Positions 37,201-44,049 of a DNA stretch of 64,000 bases are shown here, piece by piece. Where the stretch lies: contig NZ_CP010070.1 of assembly GCF_000800805.1 (NCBI RefSeq), positions 62,001 through 126,000 of the forward strand, read 5' to 3'. Under the pieces are notes generated by a model. It was given only the letters and a program-made list of their open reading frames with translations. It did no database searches and had not been told where the DNA came from. The position numbers and the translations under genes are program-made. Position 1 is the stretch's first letter; each line of letters starts with the position of its first letter. The stretch comes from Candidatus Methanoplasma termitum. Its GTDB lineage: Archaea; Thermoplasmatota; Thermoplasmata; Methanomassiliicoccales; Methanomethylophilaceae.

Positions 37201-39424
37201 ATCGGTGACGATCAGCGGCAACGACGAGACCGTCTACGCTGTATGGGGAATAGACACCAACAGCAACGGCATACCTGACGTCACCGAGAACACATACTCC
37301 GTCACCTACGACGCCAACGGCGGAACGGGCGCACCGGCGAAGAAGACAGGCCTCCTCGACGGAGCACACACCCTGTCCCCGACGGCGCCGACCCACGCGC
37401 AGCAGGGCGGATCGGACGTCCTCTTCATGGGATGGTCCCTGGCTCAGACGGGCGTCCTCGCAAAGGGCGACACCGTGCCGGCACTCGTCACATCGGTGAC
37501 GATCAGCGGCAACGACGAGACCGTCTACGCTGTATGGGGAATAGACACCAGCAGCAACGGCATACCTGACGTCACCGAGAACACATACTCCGTCACCTAC
37601 GACGCCAACGGCGGAACGGGCGCACCGGCGAAGGAGACAGGCCTCCTCGACGGAGCACACACCCTGTCCCCGACGGCGCCGACCCACGCGCAGCAGGGCG
37701 GATCGGACGTCCTCTTCATGGGATGGTCCCTGGCTCAGACGGGCGTCCTCGCAAAGGGCGACACCGTGCCGGCACTCGTCACATCGGTGACGATCAGCGG
37801 CAACGACGAGACCGTCTACGCTGTATGGGGAATAGACACCAACAGCAACGGCATACCTGACGTCACCGAGAACACATACTCCGTCACCTACGACGCCAAC
37901 GGCGGAACGGGCGCACCGGCGAAGGAGACAGGCCTCCTCGACGGAGCACACACCCTGTCCCCGACGGCGCCGACCCACGCGCAGCAGGGCGGATCGGACG
38001 TCCTCTTCATGGGATGGTCCCTGGCTCAGACGGGCGTCCTCGCAAAGGGCGACACCGTGCCGGCACTCGTCACATCGGTGACGATCAGCGGCAACGATGA
38101 GACCGTCTACGCTGTATGGGGAATAGACATCAACAGCAACGGCATACCTGACGTCACCGAGAACACATACTCCGTCACCTACGACGCCAACGGCGGAACG
38201 GGCGCACCGGCGAAGAAGACAGGCCTCCTCGACGGAGCACACACCCTGTCCCCGACGGCGCCGACCCACGCGCAGCAGGGCGGATCGGACGTCCTCTTCA
38301 TGGGATGGTCCCTGGCTCAGACGGGCGTCCTCGCAAAGGGCGACACCGTGCCGGCACTCGTCACATCGGTGACGATCAGCGGCAACGACGAGACCGTCTA
38401 CGCTGTATGGGGAATAGACACCAACAGCAACGGCATACCTGACGTCACCAAGAACACATACTCCGTCACCTACGACGCCAACGGCGGAACGGGCGCACCG
38501 GCGAAGGAGACAGGCCTCCTCGACGGAGCACACACCCTGTCCCCGACGGCGCCGACCCACGCGCAGCAGGGCGGATCGGACGTCCTCTTCATGGGATGGT
38601 CCCTGGCTCAGACGGGCGTCCTCGCAAAGGGCGACACCGTGCCGGCACTCGTCACATCGGTGACGATCAGCGGCAACGACGAGACCGTCTACGCTGTATG
38701 GGGAATAGACACCAACAGCAACGGCATCCCGGATGTACTGGAAGATCCGAACCAACCTGAACACAAGCAATACACCATCACAGCGACAGCCGACTCAGGA
38801 TCCACAATAACCCCGAGCGGAAGGGTCGCAGTGCTGCAAGGTAACAGCCAAACGTTCACATTCAAGGCAAAGGTTGGCTACACAATAACGGAAGTGGTGA
38901 TAGACGGGCTCTATAGCTTAACCCAAGCGCAGATTGACTCTGGTATATACACTTTCACCGATGTGATGTCCAACCACACTATTGCTGTGAAGAGTGCAAT
39001 GGACTCCGGAGGAGGAGATGGTGACGGCGGCGCCGGAGGCGGAGACAATGGTATCGGCGGTAACGGTGATTCGAGCCGCTTTGGCGGTTCTTTATCGTTG
39101 GCTATCTATATGTTAGCGATCGCGACCGTGTTGCTGCTGTCACTGATAATCTTGCTGTGGGTAAGAGTAGGCCTGTTCCTGACTGTAACGATCGGAGAGG
39201 AGGCAGCGAAGGGCGCAGAGATCACCTATAGGGTGGAAAAGGACGGCAAGACCGAGAACGGAACCAAGTCAACGAACTCGAGAGGTAAGATCAGGATACC
39301 CGCAAAGAAGAACTCCATGGTCACAATCCCAATGGCGGCTAAGGACGGACACATTGCTGTAGGTCTGCCTCTGATAATCTCGATGGAGAACAGGAGAGAG
39401 TACAGAGAGATGGTCCTCAGGTAA
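31253..39424 (+). CDS. Giant repeat-containing surface protein (adhesin-like)
   Basis: This is a predicted 2,723-residue cell-surface protein. I start at the ATG at 31253, preceded by a strong GGAGGGGGG and followed by a signal peptide (MSTLVVLAAVLVLPGAFVV). Residues ~60-1430 form two homologous modules of parallel beta-helix type, each opening with an NAAG.(A/P)CSITFWGD segment and then many ISGGTV-like turns. Residues ~1433-2499 are eleven 97-residue units of the Listeria-Bacteroides/InlB B-repeat type (YDANGGTGAPA ... MGWSL ... VYAVWG), each ending in DTNSNGIPD. A bacterial-Ig-like segment, a Gly/Asp-rich linker, one transmembrane helix (~2613-2640) and an ~80-residue cytoplasmic tail follow. 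Probable role: adhesion or host/particle contact. The long antisense frame across the repeats is not real. Confidence 0.88.
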   Translation: MKFNSYKSRRMSTLVVLAAVLVLPGAFVVMAVDFDQSSDSSAEPPTDTDYRILSSDSYTVQVGDGTDWQDLAVNVTSIQSAIEEINTNAAGRACSITFWGDIGANPYSPGILDIGAVGISFNNDSVTWGTITLYGKVTSIVSGSPGPAAATVSVEDGIIVDSYADISNDVDLPQIVNAYVIYNSGTVNILGGTVAFTTVSTSAKPGSAYNIYNDVGGKLDISGNAVVKSVYGVVIYNASTLDGAVTIRDNALISSSGSGTAINNYPTSTTDTTLKIFGGTVENISTGDAICNGQSANMEVNGSTVTIKAGAGTGSAISNSGVLNIFSTSPIGITSAATHLTVNTGTIDNLGIVNIYGGTVENTSSTSGIRSGAIWNTNGATVNISGGIVKANAGPAIYNLGNVSVSGGTVTSQSSTNGQGTIMVASSASGTLTMTAGTVENTSTGTNAVAIYCANSASTVSISGGTVQLSGASATGSRAIHFTYGTLTMTNGDVKILSGASTGILINPGATANISGGTVTAITGPAIQNNGTVNISGSAKITSANSSSTQGTILNGSASSAGMLTITAGTVENTSAGSSATTIYCTNAGSTVSISGGTVQLSGASVAGSKVINISAGTLTMTNGDVKVLSGGAGTGIITGSTGTVNISGGTVTANTAPAISNSGTANVSGNAKITSANSSTSVRGTIVNNSGGVLNISGGLVENTYTGSTVNNGAVVILNSSALNNAVNISGGTVQNNSTGDNVANSPTIYNNAGGTISISETTPLVPTLIQNLGDGGAIYNTAGGTIDISGGKVTSKNANSASGTILSNNNGVLKISGGTVDNTSTATTARTISNQSTGGVNIYGGTIQTINGRAIDNSVALGSISISDALIQATGTGIAIDNRNVSGSIMIVNSTVQSDTGLAISNIGSINIIGGDFMSNAAKAIDTTGPLSLGGDPYVKGRISAPKEKITAWNEEFNTDPLVGSNVYYIEITTPAVGDKAVFQGASADWKFEYYDSTFYLVPSNGDLLLGQPVYEYRIIYGDNSGGTQTFTAQVKISAGSTAYYWEDLTFPISGVDKPVQDSVDAIKANAAGNPCSITFWGDGNEEDYNTSLDTGEAAMTFNGGATGKDWGKITLYGNLSGTPTTSLVTISNGVTVDNEATLANNSISTGNTVTVSNSTFNVNIGGKVQRPNTSVLASGSTITATGTATVNINGGYVISELTQSAIYCSDNTVLNIFDGTVQGEGTAVGLSGGAAMNISGGNIESTNSTDGHAIVSDSNGKITIDQIPGKVTTVTSYSPTAAVVISGGTTAATLLEIKGGLVGNASTSPTSAAISIADSGTVIITGGNVMTMGGYAIKAGADVYVELGGDPTINGMIYAGVERISVIVSPDAPAFDPTATYTIDIFNPAFGANAVINGTAFSDNFILGPISANQGYFLAKSGADIILSAFSITYDANGGTGAPATETDLIPGTYNLSSTEPTHSDIGGSPVLFMGWSLEQVGVLIYGDPVPPLNTDVLIVNADVTVYAVWGIDTNSNGIPDVTETGFSLIYDANGGTGAPATETDLIPGTYNPSSTEPTHSDIGGSPVLLMGWSLEQVGVLIYGDPVPPLNTDVLIVNADVTVYAVWGIDTNSNGIPDVTETGFSLIYDANGGTGAPATETDLIPGTYNLSSTEPTHSDIGGSPALFMGWSLEQVGILIYGDPVPPLNTDVLIVNADVTVYAVWGVDTNSNGIPDVTENTYSVTYDANGGTGAPAKETGLLDGAHTLSPTAPTHAQQGGSDVLFMGWSLAQTGVLAKGDTVPALVTSVTISGNDETVYAVWGIDTNSNGIPDVTENTYSVTYDANGGTGAPAKETGLLDGAHTLSPTAPTHAQQGGSDVLFMGWSLAQTGVLAKGDTVPALVTSVTISGNDETVYAVWGIDTNSNGIPDVTENTYSVTYDANGGTGAPAKETGLLDGAHTLSPTAPTHAQQGGSDVLFMGWSLAQTGVLAKGDTVPALVTSVTISGNDETVYAVWGIDTNSNGIPDVTENTYSVTYDANGGTGAPAKKTGLLDGAHTLSPTAPTHAQQGGSDVLFMGWSLAQTGVLAKGDTVPALVTSVTISGNDETVYAVWGIDTSSNGIPDVTENTYSVTYDANGGTGAPAKETGLLDGAHTLSPTAPTHAQQGGSDVLFMGWSLAQTGVLAKGDTVPALVTSVTISGNDETVYAVWGIDTNSNGIPDVTENTYSVTYDANGGTGAPAKETGLLDGAHTLSPTAPTHAQQGGSDVLFMGWSLAQTGVLAKGDTVPALVTSVTISGNDETVYAVWGIDINSNGIPDVTENTYSVTYDANGGTGAPAKKTGLLDGAHTLSPTAPTHAQQGGSDVLFMGWSLAQTGVLAKGDTVPALVTSVTISGNDETVYAVWGIDTNSNGIPDVTKNTYSVTYDANGGTGAPAKETGLLDGAHTLSPTAPTHAQQGGSDVLFMGWSLAQTGVLAKGDTVPALVTSVTISGNDETVYAVWGIDTNSNGIPDVLEDPNQPEHKQYTITATADSGSTITPSGRVAVLQGNSQTFTFKAKVGYTITEVVIDGLYSLTQAQIDSGIYTFTDVMSNHTIAVKSAMDSGGGDGDGGAGGGDNGIGGNGDSSRFGGSLSLAIYMLAIATVLLLSLIILLWVRVGLFLTVTIGEEAAKGAEITYRVEKDGKTENGTKSTNSRGKIRIPAKKNSMVTIPMAAKDGHIAVGLPLIISMENRREYREMVLR
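32500..33291 (+). repeat. Duplicated 396-bp beta-helix segment
   Basis: Two consecutive units of about 132 residues inside the giant gene share most of their sequence, e.g. VENTS...YC.N..STVSISGGTVQLSGAS followed by TLTMTNGDVK and AKITSANSS. Matching points at 32546 and 32942 are exactly 396 bp apart. It is a tandem duplication of several beta-helix coils, clearly more diverged than the 291-bp repeats downstream. Boundaries are approximate. Confidence 0.7.
35549..38749 (+). repeat. Eleven tandem 291-bp in-frame repeats (3 type A + 8 type B)
   Basis: The anchor sequence CTACGCTGTATGGGG recurs every 291 bp from copy to copy. Copies 1-3 (type A) read ATETDLIPGTYN..STEPTHSDIGG; copies 4-11 (type B) read AK(E/K)TGLLDGAHTLSPTAPTHAQQGG. 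Copies within a type are nearly identical at DNA level, with scattered single-base changes, and the type B DNA is visibly richer in G+C than the flanking genes. Such an array is expected to expand and contract, and its length in an assembly should be treated with caution. Confidence 0.95.
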
Positions 39425-39571
39425 GTATCCGGAGGCAATCTTCCAAAGACCCCCAAACCTTTTAATAAACAAATTAATCATTTTTTCCAAGTAAGGATGG
39501 ATCATCGCTCCTTTACTGCATGTTCCGAGAGGATGAACCGATACTTGCGAACACAGTACGTTTTTACCTCA

Positions 39572-39580
39572 ATTTTATAA
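39572..39580 (+). promoter_or_regulatory. TATA box for ilvB
   Basis: ATTTTATAA lies 35-43 bp before the ilvB ATG; the predicted transcription start near 39603 just includes the ribosome-binding site GAGGT (39604-39608), six bases before the ATG. Confidence 0.5.
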
Positions 39581-39614
39581 AGAGGTCCTTTGATACACAT
39601 GCTGAGGTACACTC

Positions 39615-41294
39615 ATGAAAGGATCTAGAGCACTACTCAAAATGCTGGAGGATAAGGGAGTTGAAACAATGTTCGGGTACCCGGGCGGTGTAGTGATCCC
39701 TATCTATGATGAAATATTAGACTCATCGATCCGGCACGTACTCGTACGCCACGAGCAGTGCGCAGCCCATATGGCGGACGGTTTCGCCAGAGCAAGCGGT
39801 TTCCCCGGTGTTTGTATGGCTACAAGCGGACCCGGCGCAACGAACCTCGTCACCGGAGTGGCGACCGCATATGCAGATTCATCGCCCATGATCGCACTGA
39901 CCGGTCAGGTCGGAACAGCATCTCTGGGATTGGATGCATTCCAAGAGGTCGACGCATACAGCCTTATGATGCCAATCACCAAACACAACTTCAGGGTCTT
40001 GGAATTGAACAGGCTTCCGCACGCGGTCCTGGAGGCGTGGGACATCTGCCAGACAGGAAGGCCGGGGCCTGTGCACATAGATTTCCCCGCAGACCAGATC
40101 AACGCTAACATAGACGAGGCCCTGCTCAATGAGACATTCGGCATCAAGGTCCCGAAAGAAGATTATTCGGGGATAGATCAGGCCGTACAATGGATAAAAG
40201 AAGCTCAGAGACCAGTCATGATGGTGGGCGGGGGAGTGATAAGCGCAAACGCCAGCGCAGAACTCATCAAACTCGCCGAAATGACGAACATACCGGTGAT
40301 AACGCCGCTTATGGGAATAGGCGCGATACCTACATCCCACCCCCTCTGCCTGGGATCGCTGGGTATGCATGGCCGCATGTGCTCGCTTCATGCGTTCAGG
40401 GATGCCGATCTGATCATTGCGATCGGGACAAAGTTCTCTGACAGAACATACAGCGCACAGACAGCTCCCGCAAAGTCATGTAGGATTATTCAGATCGATA
40501 TCGACCCTACGGTCTTCAACAAACACGGAAGAGAAAGGATCAACATAGCGGGGGATGCCAAGAAGGCAATGCGCATGCTTATCGATAAACTCGGAGGTCA
40601 CGTTGACAATCACAAGCCGTGGGATGCGAATATCCAGGATCTGAAGAAACGCTGCAAGTGCAAGTTCAATTACGATCAGACGCCGATCCTCCCTCAAAAA
40701 GTAATGTATGAGATCAACCGGATAACAAGCAAGGATCCGGGCGACTATATCATCACAACGGATGTCGGCCAAAATCAGATGTGGGCCATGCATTATCTTG
40801 AGATCGAAAGGCCGAGGCACTTCATATCGTCCGGAAGTTTCGGCACAATGGGATTCGGTCTTCCGTCGGCGATAGGCGCAAAAGCCGCATGCCCCGATAA
40901 GAAGGTCATGACCGTAACAGGCGACGGAGGTCTGCAGATGGTCATGCAGGATATCGCCACATCGGTCGCAGAGGATTTCCCCATCGTGATATGCTTGCTG
41001 AATAATGGGTGGTTGGGAATGGTCAGGCAGTGGCAGAAACTGTTCTGGAACAGGAGGTTCAGCAACACCGAGCTGAAAGCCGATCCGGATTTCGTTAAGA
41101 TCGCGGAGGCGTTCGGAGCGAAAGGGATACGCGTCGAGAGGTCCGGAGAGGTAGGCGACGCTCTGAAACAGGCATTCGACAGCGACGTGACCTGTCTTGT
41201 GGAGATAATGGTCGACTGCGAGGAAGACATTACTCCGATGATCCCGGCAAACCCGGCGCAGCCGTTGGTCAAAGGACGTTGCAAATTCCAATAA
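39615..41294 (+). CDS. ilvB: Acetolactate synthase large (catalytic) subunit
   Basis: This TPP enzyme condenses two pyruvates, or pyruvate with 2-ketobutyrate, in branched-chain amino acid synthesis. The 559-residue protein has the N-terminal VETMFGYPGG and the catalytic Glu in RHEQCAAHMADGFARA, the FAD/quinone-like middle domain, and the TPP motif GDGGLQMVMQD ... NNGWLGMV (GDG-N). The regulatory subunit gene ilvN, usually next in line, is absent; a zinc-ribbon gene and a surface-protein gene lie between this gene and ilvC. Confidence 0.95.
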   Translation: MKGSRALLKMLEDKGVETMFGYPGGVVIPIYDEILDSSIRHVLVRHEQCAAHMADGFARASGFPGVCMATSGPGATNLVTGVATAYADSSPMIALTGQVGTASLGLDAFQEVDAYSLMMPITKHNFRVLELNRLPHAVLEAWDICQTGRPGPVHIDFPADQINANIDEALLNETFGIKVPKEDYSGIDQAVQWIKEAQRPVMMVGGGVISANASAELIKLAEMTNIPVITPLMGIGAIPTSHPLCLGSLGMHGRMCSLHAFRDADLIIAIGTKFSDRTYSAQTAPAKSCRIIQIDIDPTVFNKHGRERINIAGDAKKAMRMLIDKLGGHVDNHKPWDANIQDLKKRCKCKFNYDQTPILPQKVMYEINRITSKDPGDYIITTDVGQNQMWAMHYLEIERPRHFISSGSFGTMGFGLPSAIGAKAACPDKKVMTVTGDGGLQMVMQDIATSVAEDFPIVICLLNNGWLGMVRQWQKLFWNRRFSNTELKADPDFVKIAEAFGAKGIRVERSGEVGDALKQAFDSDVTCLVEIMVDCEEDITPMIPANPAQPLVKGRCKFQ

Positions 41295-41413
41295 ACACTA
41301 AACGGCTTTCAGGCACTTGCCTGAAAGCCATATTTTACAATACGGGGTTCGCAGACCGTTCTTATAGGTTCGACCGAAAAATTTAAGGGGGCAAATAAGA
41401 GATACGCTCCTTC

Positions 41414-41572
41414 ATGACACTGAAATACTGTCCATACTGCAAGCAAAATGTAGATACAAAACGCGACACCGGCATGTGGGTAGTCGGCGGAGTATTTGCT
41501 TTGGCAGCCAAAAAGCGCTGCCCGATTTGCAACGCAAAAGAAAGCGAACTTGAAGGGCCCAGACGGCAATAA
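41414..41572 (+). CDS. Small zinc-ribbon protein
   Basis: This short gene encodes 52 residues (MTLKYCPYCKQNVDTKRD...) with two CxxC knuckles, CPYC and CPIC, about 34 residues apart, as in rubredoxin-like zinc ribbons. A hydrophobic stretch (VVGGVFALAA) lies between them. AAAATTTAAGG about 27-35 bp upstream may be a TATA box, and the ATG starts right where a leaderless message would begin. The function is unknown. The paired CxxC motifs argue that it is a real gene despite its size. Confidence 0.6.
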   Translation: MTLKYCPYCKQNVDTKRDTGMWVVGGVFALAAKKRCPICNAKESELEGPRRQ

Positions 41573-41691
41573 GAATGTATATCGGAGTGGTGAAGTCAGC
41601 CATAAAATGAGAACGGCAGCCGAGATTTGCGCATTAGTTAATCAGTGAAAATTATTTTAAAAGGTTTGAAACAGGTTTGTCCGTTATCGCC

Positions 41692-43797
41692 TCAATTTTT
41701 CTTCATTGACGAGAATATATTCTTTATTATCTCTGACAGCTTTTTGAACAACTCAACGAAGAAGAAAGTCTTGCCTTTACCTACGAACAGGAACCATATC
41801 ACTTCGATGAGAATAACAATTATCACTATGGCGAGAATGACATATAATGCGATGTTGGATCCACCACCACCCCCCTCCCTTTTATTCTCATTGTTTTTAC
41901 TCTCAACGGAATAACTGAGTATCGGCAATCCGGATCCTGTTCCTAATGTCCATACGTTGTCAAAGTCCCATCCGCTTATGGTATCGGTTCTGATCGTTGT
42001 TGTTCCGATGTAGTAGATGGAGTTGCCGCCCTTTGCATCAGACGAACTGGGTTTCATGTCAGATAGTGATTTTGAACCTGATCCTTGAGCGCCCGCCCTA
42101 GGACTGCCGTTGGAGTTTCCATCGACCCAGATCTTTCCCTCGTTGTATAGTACTTCATTGGCGGTATCGCCCTTTACTACCTTACCGGAAGTGAAATAAC
42201 AATTCACAATTGCTATGACCCCTGTCTCTATGTATGATCTGCCGACAATTCCTCCTGAGCATTGGTTTGTTCCGGACAGAGTAGCAACCGCCCCATCGTT
42301 ATAACAGTTGGATATCAAAATAAGGCCAGAAGATCCCGATTCAGCATACCCGATCACACCTCCGGCGCAAGGATAGTTGTTTGCTTTAACAGAGATCGAG
42401 CCTGTGTTATAACAATCTGCTACCTTTATGCGCGACCCGATCTCCGAATATACATAACCGATAATGCCTCCCGCTTCTGTTCCATATGCATAGGATGAGG
42501 TCGAACTGCCGCTGCCGGTGTTATAGCATTCACTGATCGATACCGATGCTGACTGGCTTGACATGATGGAACCCGCAATGCCTCCGGAGTCCGCCCAACC
42601 CTTCGTCGTCGACTCAGATGAAGTTATTCCGGTGTTGTAGCATTTGGAAAAAAGCGTATTCGATCTCTCTTTTTCTGCATATACAAGACCCGTAATGCCG
42701 CCGACGACCGCATCGGATGCGGTGGACACAGCATTTACGGTACCTGAGTTGTAGCATTCTATGTAAGACAACGTTGTCACCTGTTCTGTGTCTCCAGATA
42801 TGCCGCCTGCAAAAGCCACCCACCCCGTCGATGAAGCAGAGACAGTACCTTTGTTATAGCAGTTAGAAATAATCGCCCCCGGCCCGGTGCTAGTACCGAG
42901 ACTGTTATTAGTCAACGCCCCCACAATGCCGATGATGCCTCCCGCCAACGAACCCTGATAGGCAGTGATCGAGGAGATATGGCTGGTGTTATAGCAGTTG
43001 TCTATTGTTACGGGATCAGTTCTGTTAGCATCTGCTACGGCTGAAATTCCCCCTGCGGATGCGTAGCCGTTTCCGCTCGTTATCGCCGTCGCAGAACCGT
43101 TCACAATCCCTAAATTAGAGAAGTTGGCATTCAGGGTATATCCGAACAGACCGGCCAGAGCAAAATCGTTACTGGTTACATATATCGCCGTATTCATTCC
43201 CGAGATACGGTGGCCGTTACCGTCGAATGTTCCCGTGAACGGATTCTTGTCAGTACCTATCGGTGTAAAATTACCGTTACTGTTGAAAGTCACATTATTG
43301 ATGATCGTGGTACCGCCGCTTACCGCTGAGTTAATCCACACAGAATAAGCGAAAGGATAGCCGTCGAGGTATCCGCCCAAATATAACATGTTACTGCCCG
43401 AGCTGATATTGTCTAAGGTTATTTCCCCAATCGAATTGTTTTTGCTAACTGTCCCATACCACGCCTGTAAATCATTGATCCTTCCCACCGAAGGCGTAAG
43501 CTCTATACTCAGGCTGTTGCTTCCTGATTTTTTTACAGTGATATTTATGTTAGTTCCGCCGTTAGTGTCACCGTTGAAATCAATGTCTCGTGTCAAATAG
43601 TATTTTCCGTCCAGAGGATAACCTCCGTCGTTCCCTATCTTTGCGAGATCCTGGTAGTTCGAGATCGGTTTCCATGTTCCGTCATTGAAATTGTTCGCCG
43701 CACTGCTCTCAGACTTGTCCAGTGCAACTGGGACCAAGGACGCAAATACAAGCATTACTAACGTGATCACACACAGCAGAGATGATATTTTTTTCAT
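41692..43797 (-). CDS. Surface protein with GLUG-type repeats and C-terminal membrane anchor
   Basis: The 701-residue protein starts with a signal peptide (KKISSLLCVITLVMLVFASLV) after an AGGTGAT ribosome-binding site; the open frame upstream of the ATG at 43797 lacks such a signal. The body contains at least seven coils of the pattern CYNTGS.S......AGGI.G.V, the GLUG motif of bacterial IgA-protease-like and adhesin proteins, predicted to form a beta-helix. The C-terminus is a Gly5 linker, one transmembrane helix (ALYVILAIVIIVILIEVIW) and a lysine-rich cytoplasmic tail. It shares this anchor plan with the giant protein. It lies, inverted, between ilvB and ilvC. Confidence 0.85.
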   Translation of the reverse strand: MKKISSLLCVITLVMLVFASLVPVALDKSESSAANNFNDGTWKPISNYQDLAKIGNDGGYPLDGKYYLTRDIDFNGDTNGGTNINITVKKSGSNSLSIELTPSVGRINDLQAWYGTVSKNNSIGEITLDNISSGSNMLYLGGYLDGYPFAYSVWINSAVSGGTTIINNVTFNSNGNFTPIGTDKNPFTGTFDGNGHRISGMNTAIYVTSNDFALAGLFGYTLNANFSNLGIVNGSATAITSGNGYASAGGISAVADANRTDPVTIDNCYNTSHISSITAYQGSLAGGIIGIVGALTNNSLGTSTGPGAIISNCYNKGTVSASSTGWVAFAGGISGDTEQVTTLSYIECYNSGTVNAVSTASDAVVGGITGLVYAEKERSNTLFSKCYNTGITSSESTTKGWADSGGIAGSIMSSQSASVSISECYNTGSGSSTSSYAYGTEAGGIIGYVYSEIGSRIKVADCYNTGSISVKANNYPCAGGVIGYAESGSSGLILISNCYNDGAVATLSGTNQCSGGIVGRSYIETGVIAIVNCYFTSGKVVKGDTANEVLYNEGKIWVDGNSNGSPRAGAQGSGSKSLSDMKPSSSDAKGGNSIYYIGTTTIRTDTISGWDFDNVWTLGTGSGLPILSYSVESKNNENKREGGGGGSNIALYVILAIVIIVILIEVIWFLFVGKGKTFFFVELFKKLSEIIKNIFSSMKKN

Positions 43798-44049
43798 GCC
43801 ATCACCTTTTGATTTGTTGTCCCCTCTAACTGCCCCCCGAAGTTTCGAGAACGTGAATATATCTGCATAATAGGTATATAACCCACTCAGTGACGGTAAT
43901 GCGCCGGCAACTTTATTCTGCCATAAATACAGACCATCATACAAATGACAAAACAATAACGGCTGACCGCTGACAGCTCCCCGCGTGCGGGTCTGCGATA
44001 AGTATTAAGTGTATCGATTGATTGAACCCATTATCTTAAGGTGGAATTA

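Noticed and set aside
36212-38770. Antisense open frame of 852 codons across the repeats
   Set aside because: It exists only because the 291-bp repeats lack stops on the other strand; its translation is a low-complexity Cys/Arg/Val repeat with no start signal, and the sense frame has domains, signal peptide and ribosome-binding site.
31253-39424. CRISPR array as explanation of the tandem repeats
   Set aside because: Repeats are 291 bp, directly adjacent without unique spacers, and in frame with a signal-peptide-bearing protein; no cas genes are present.
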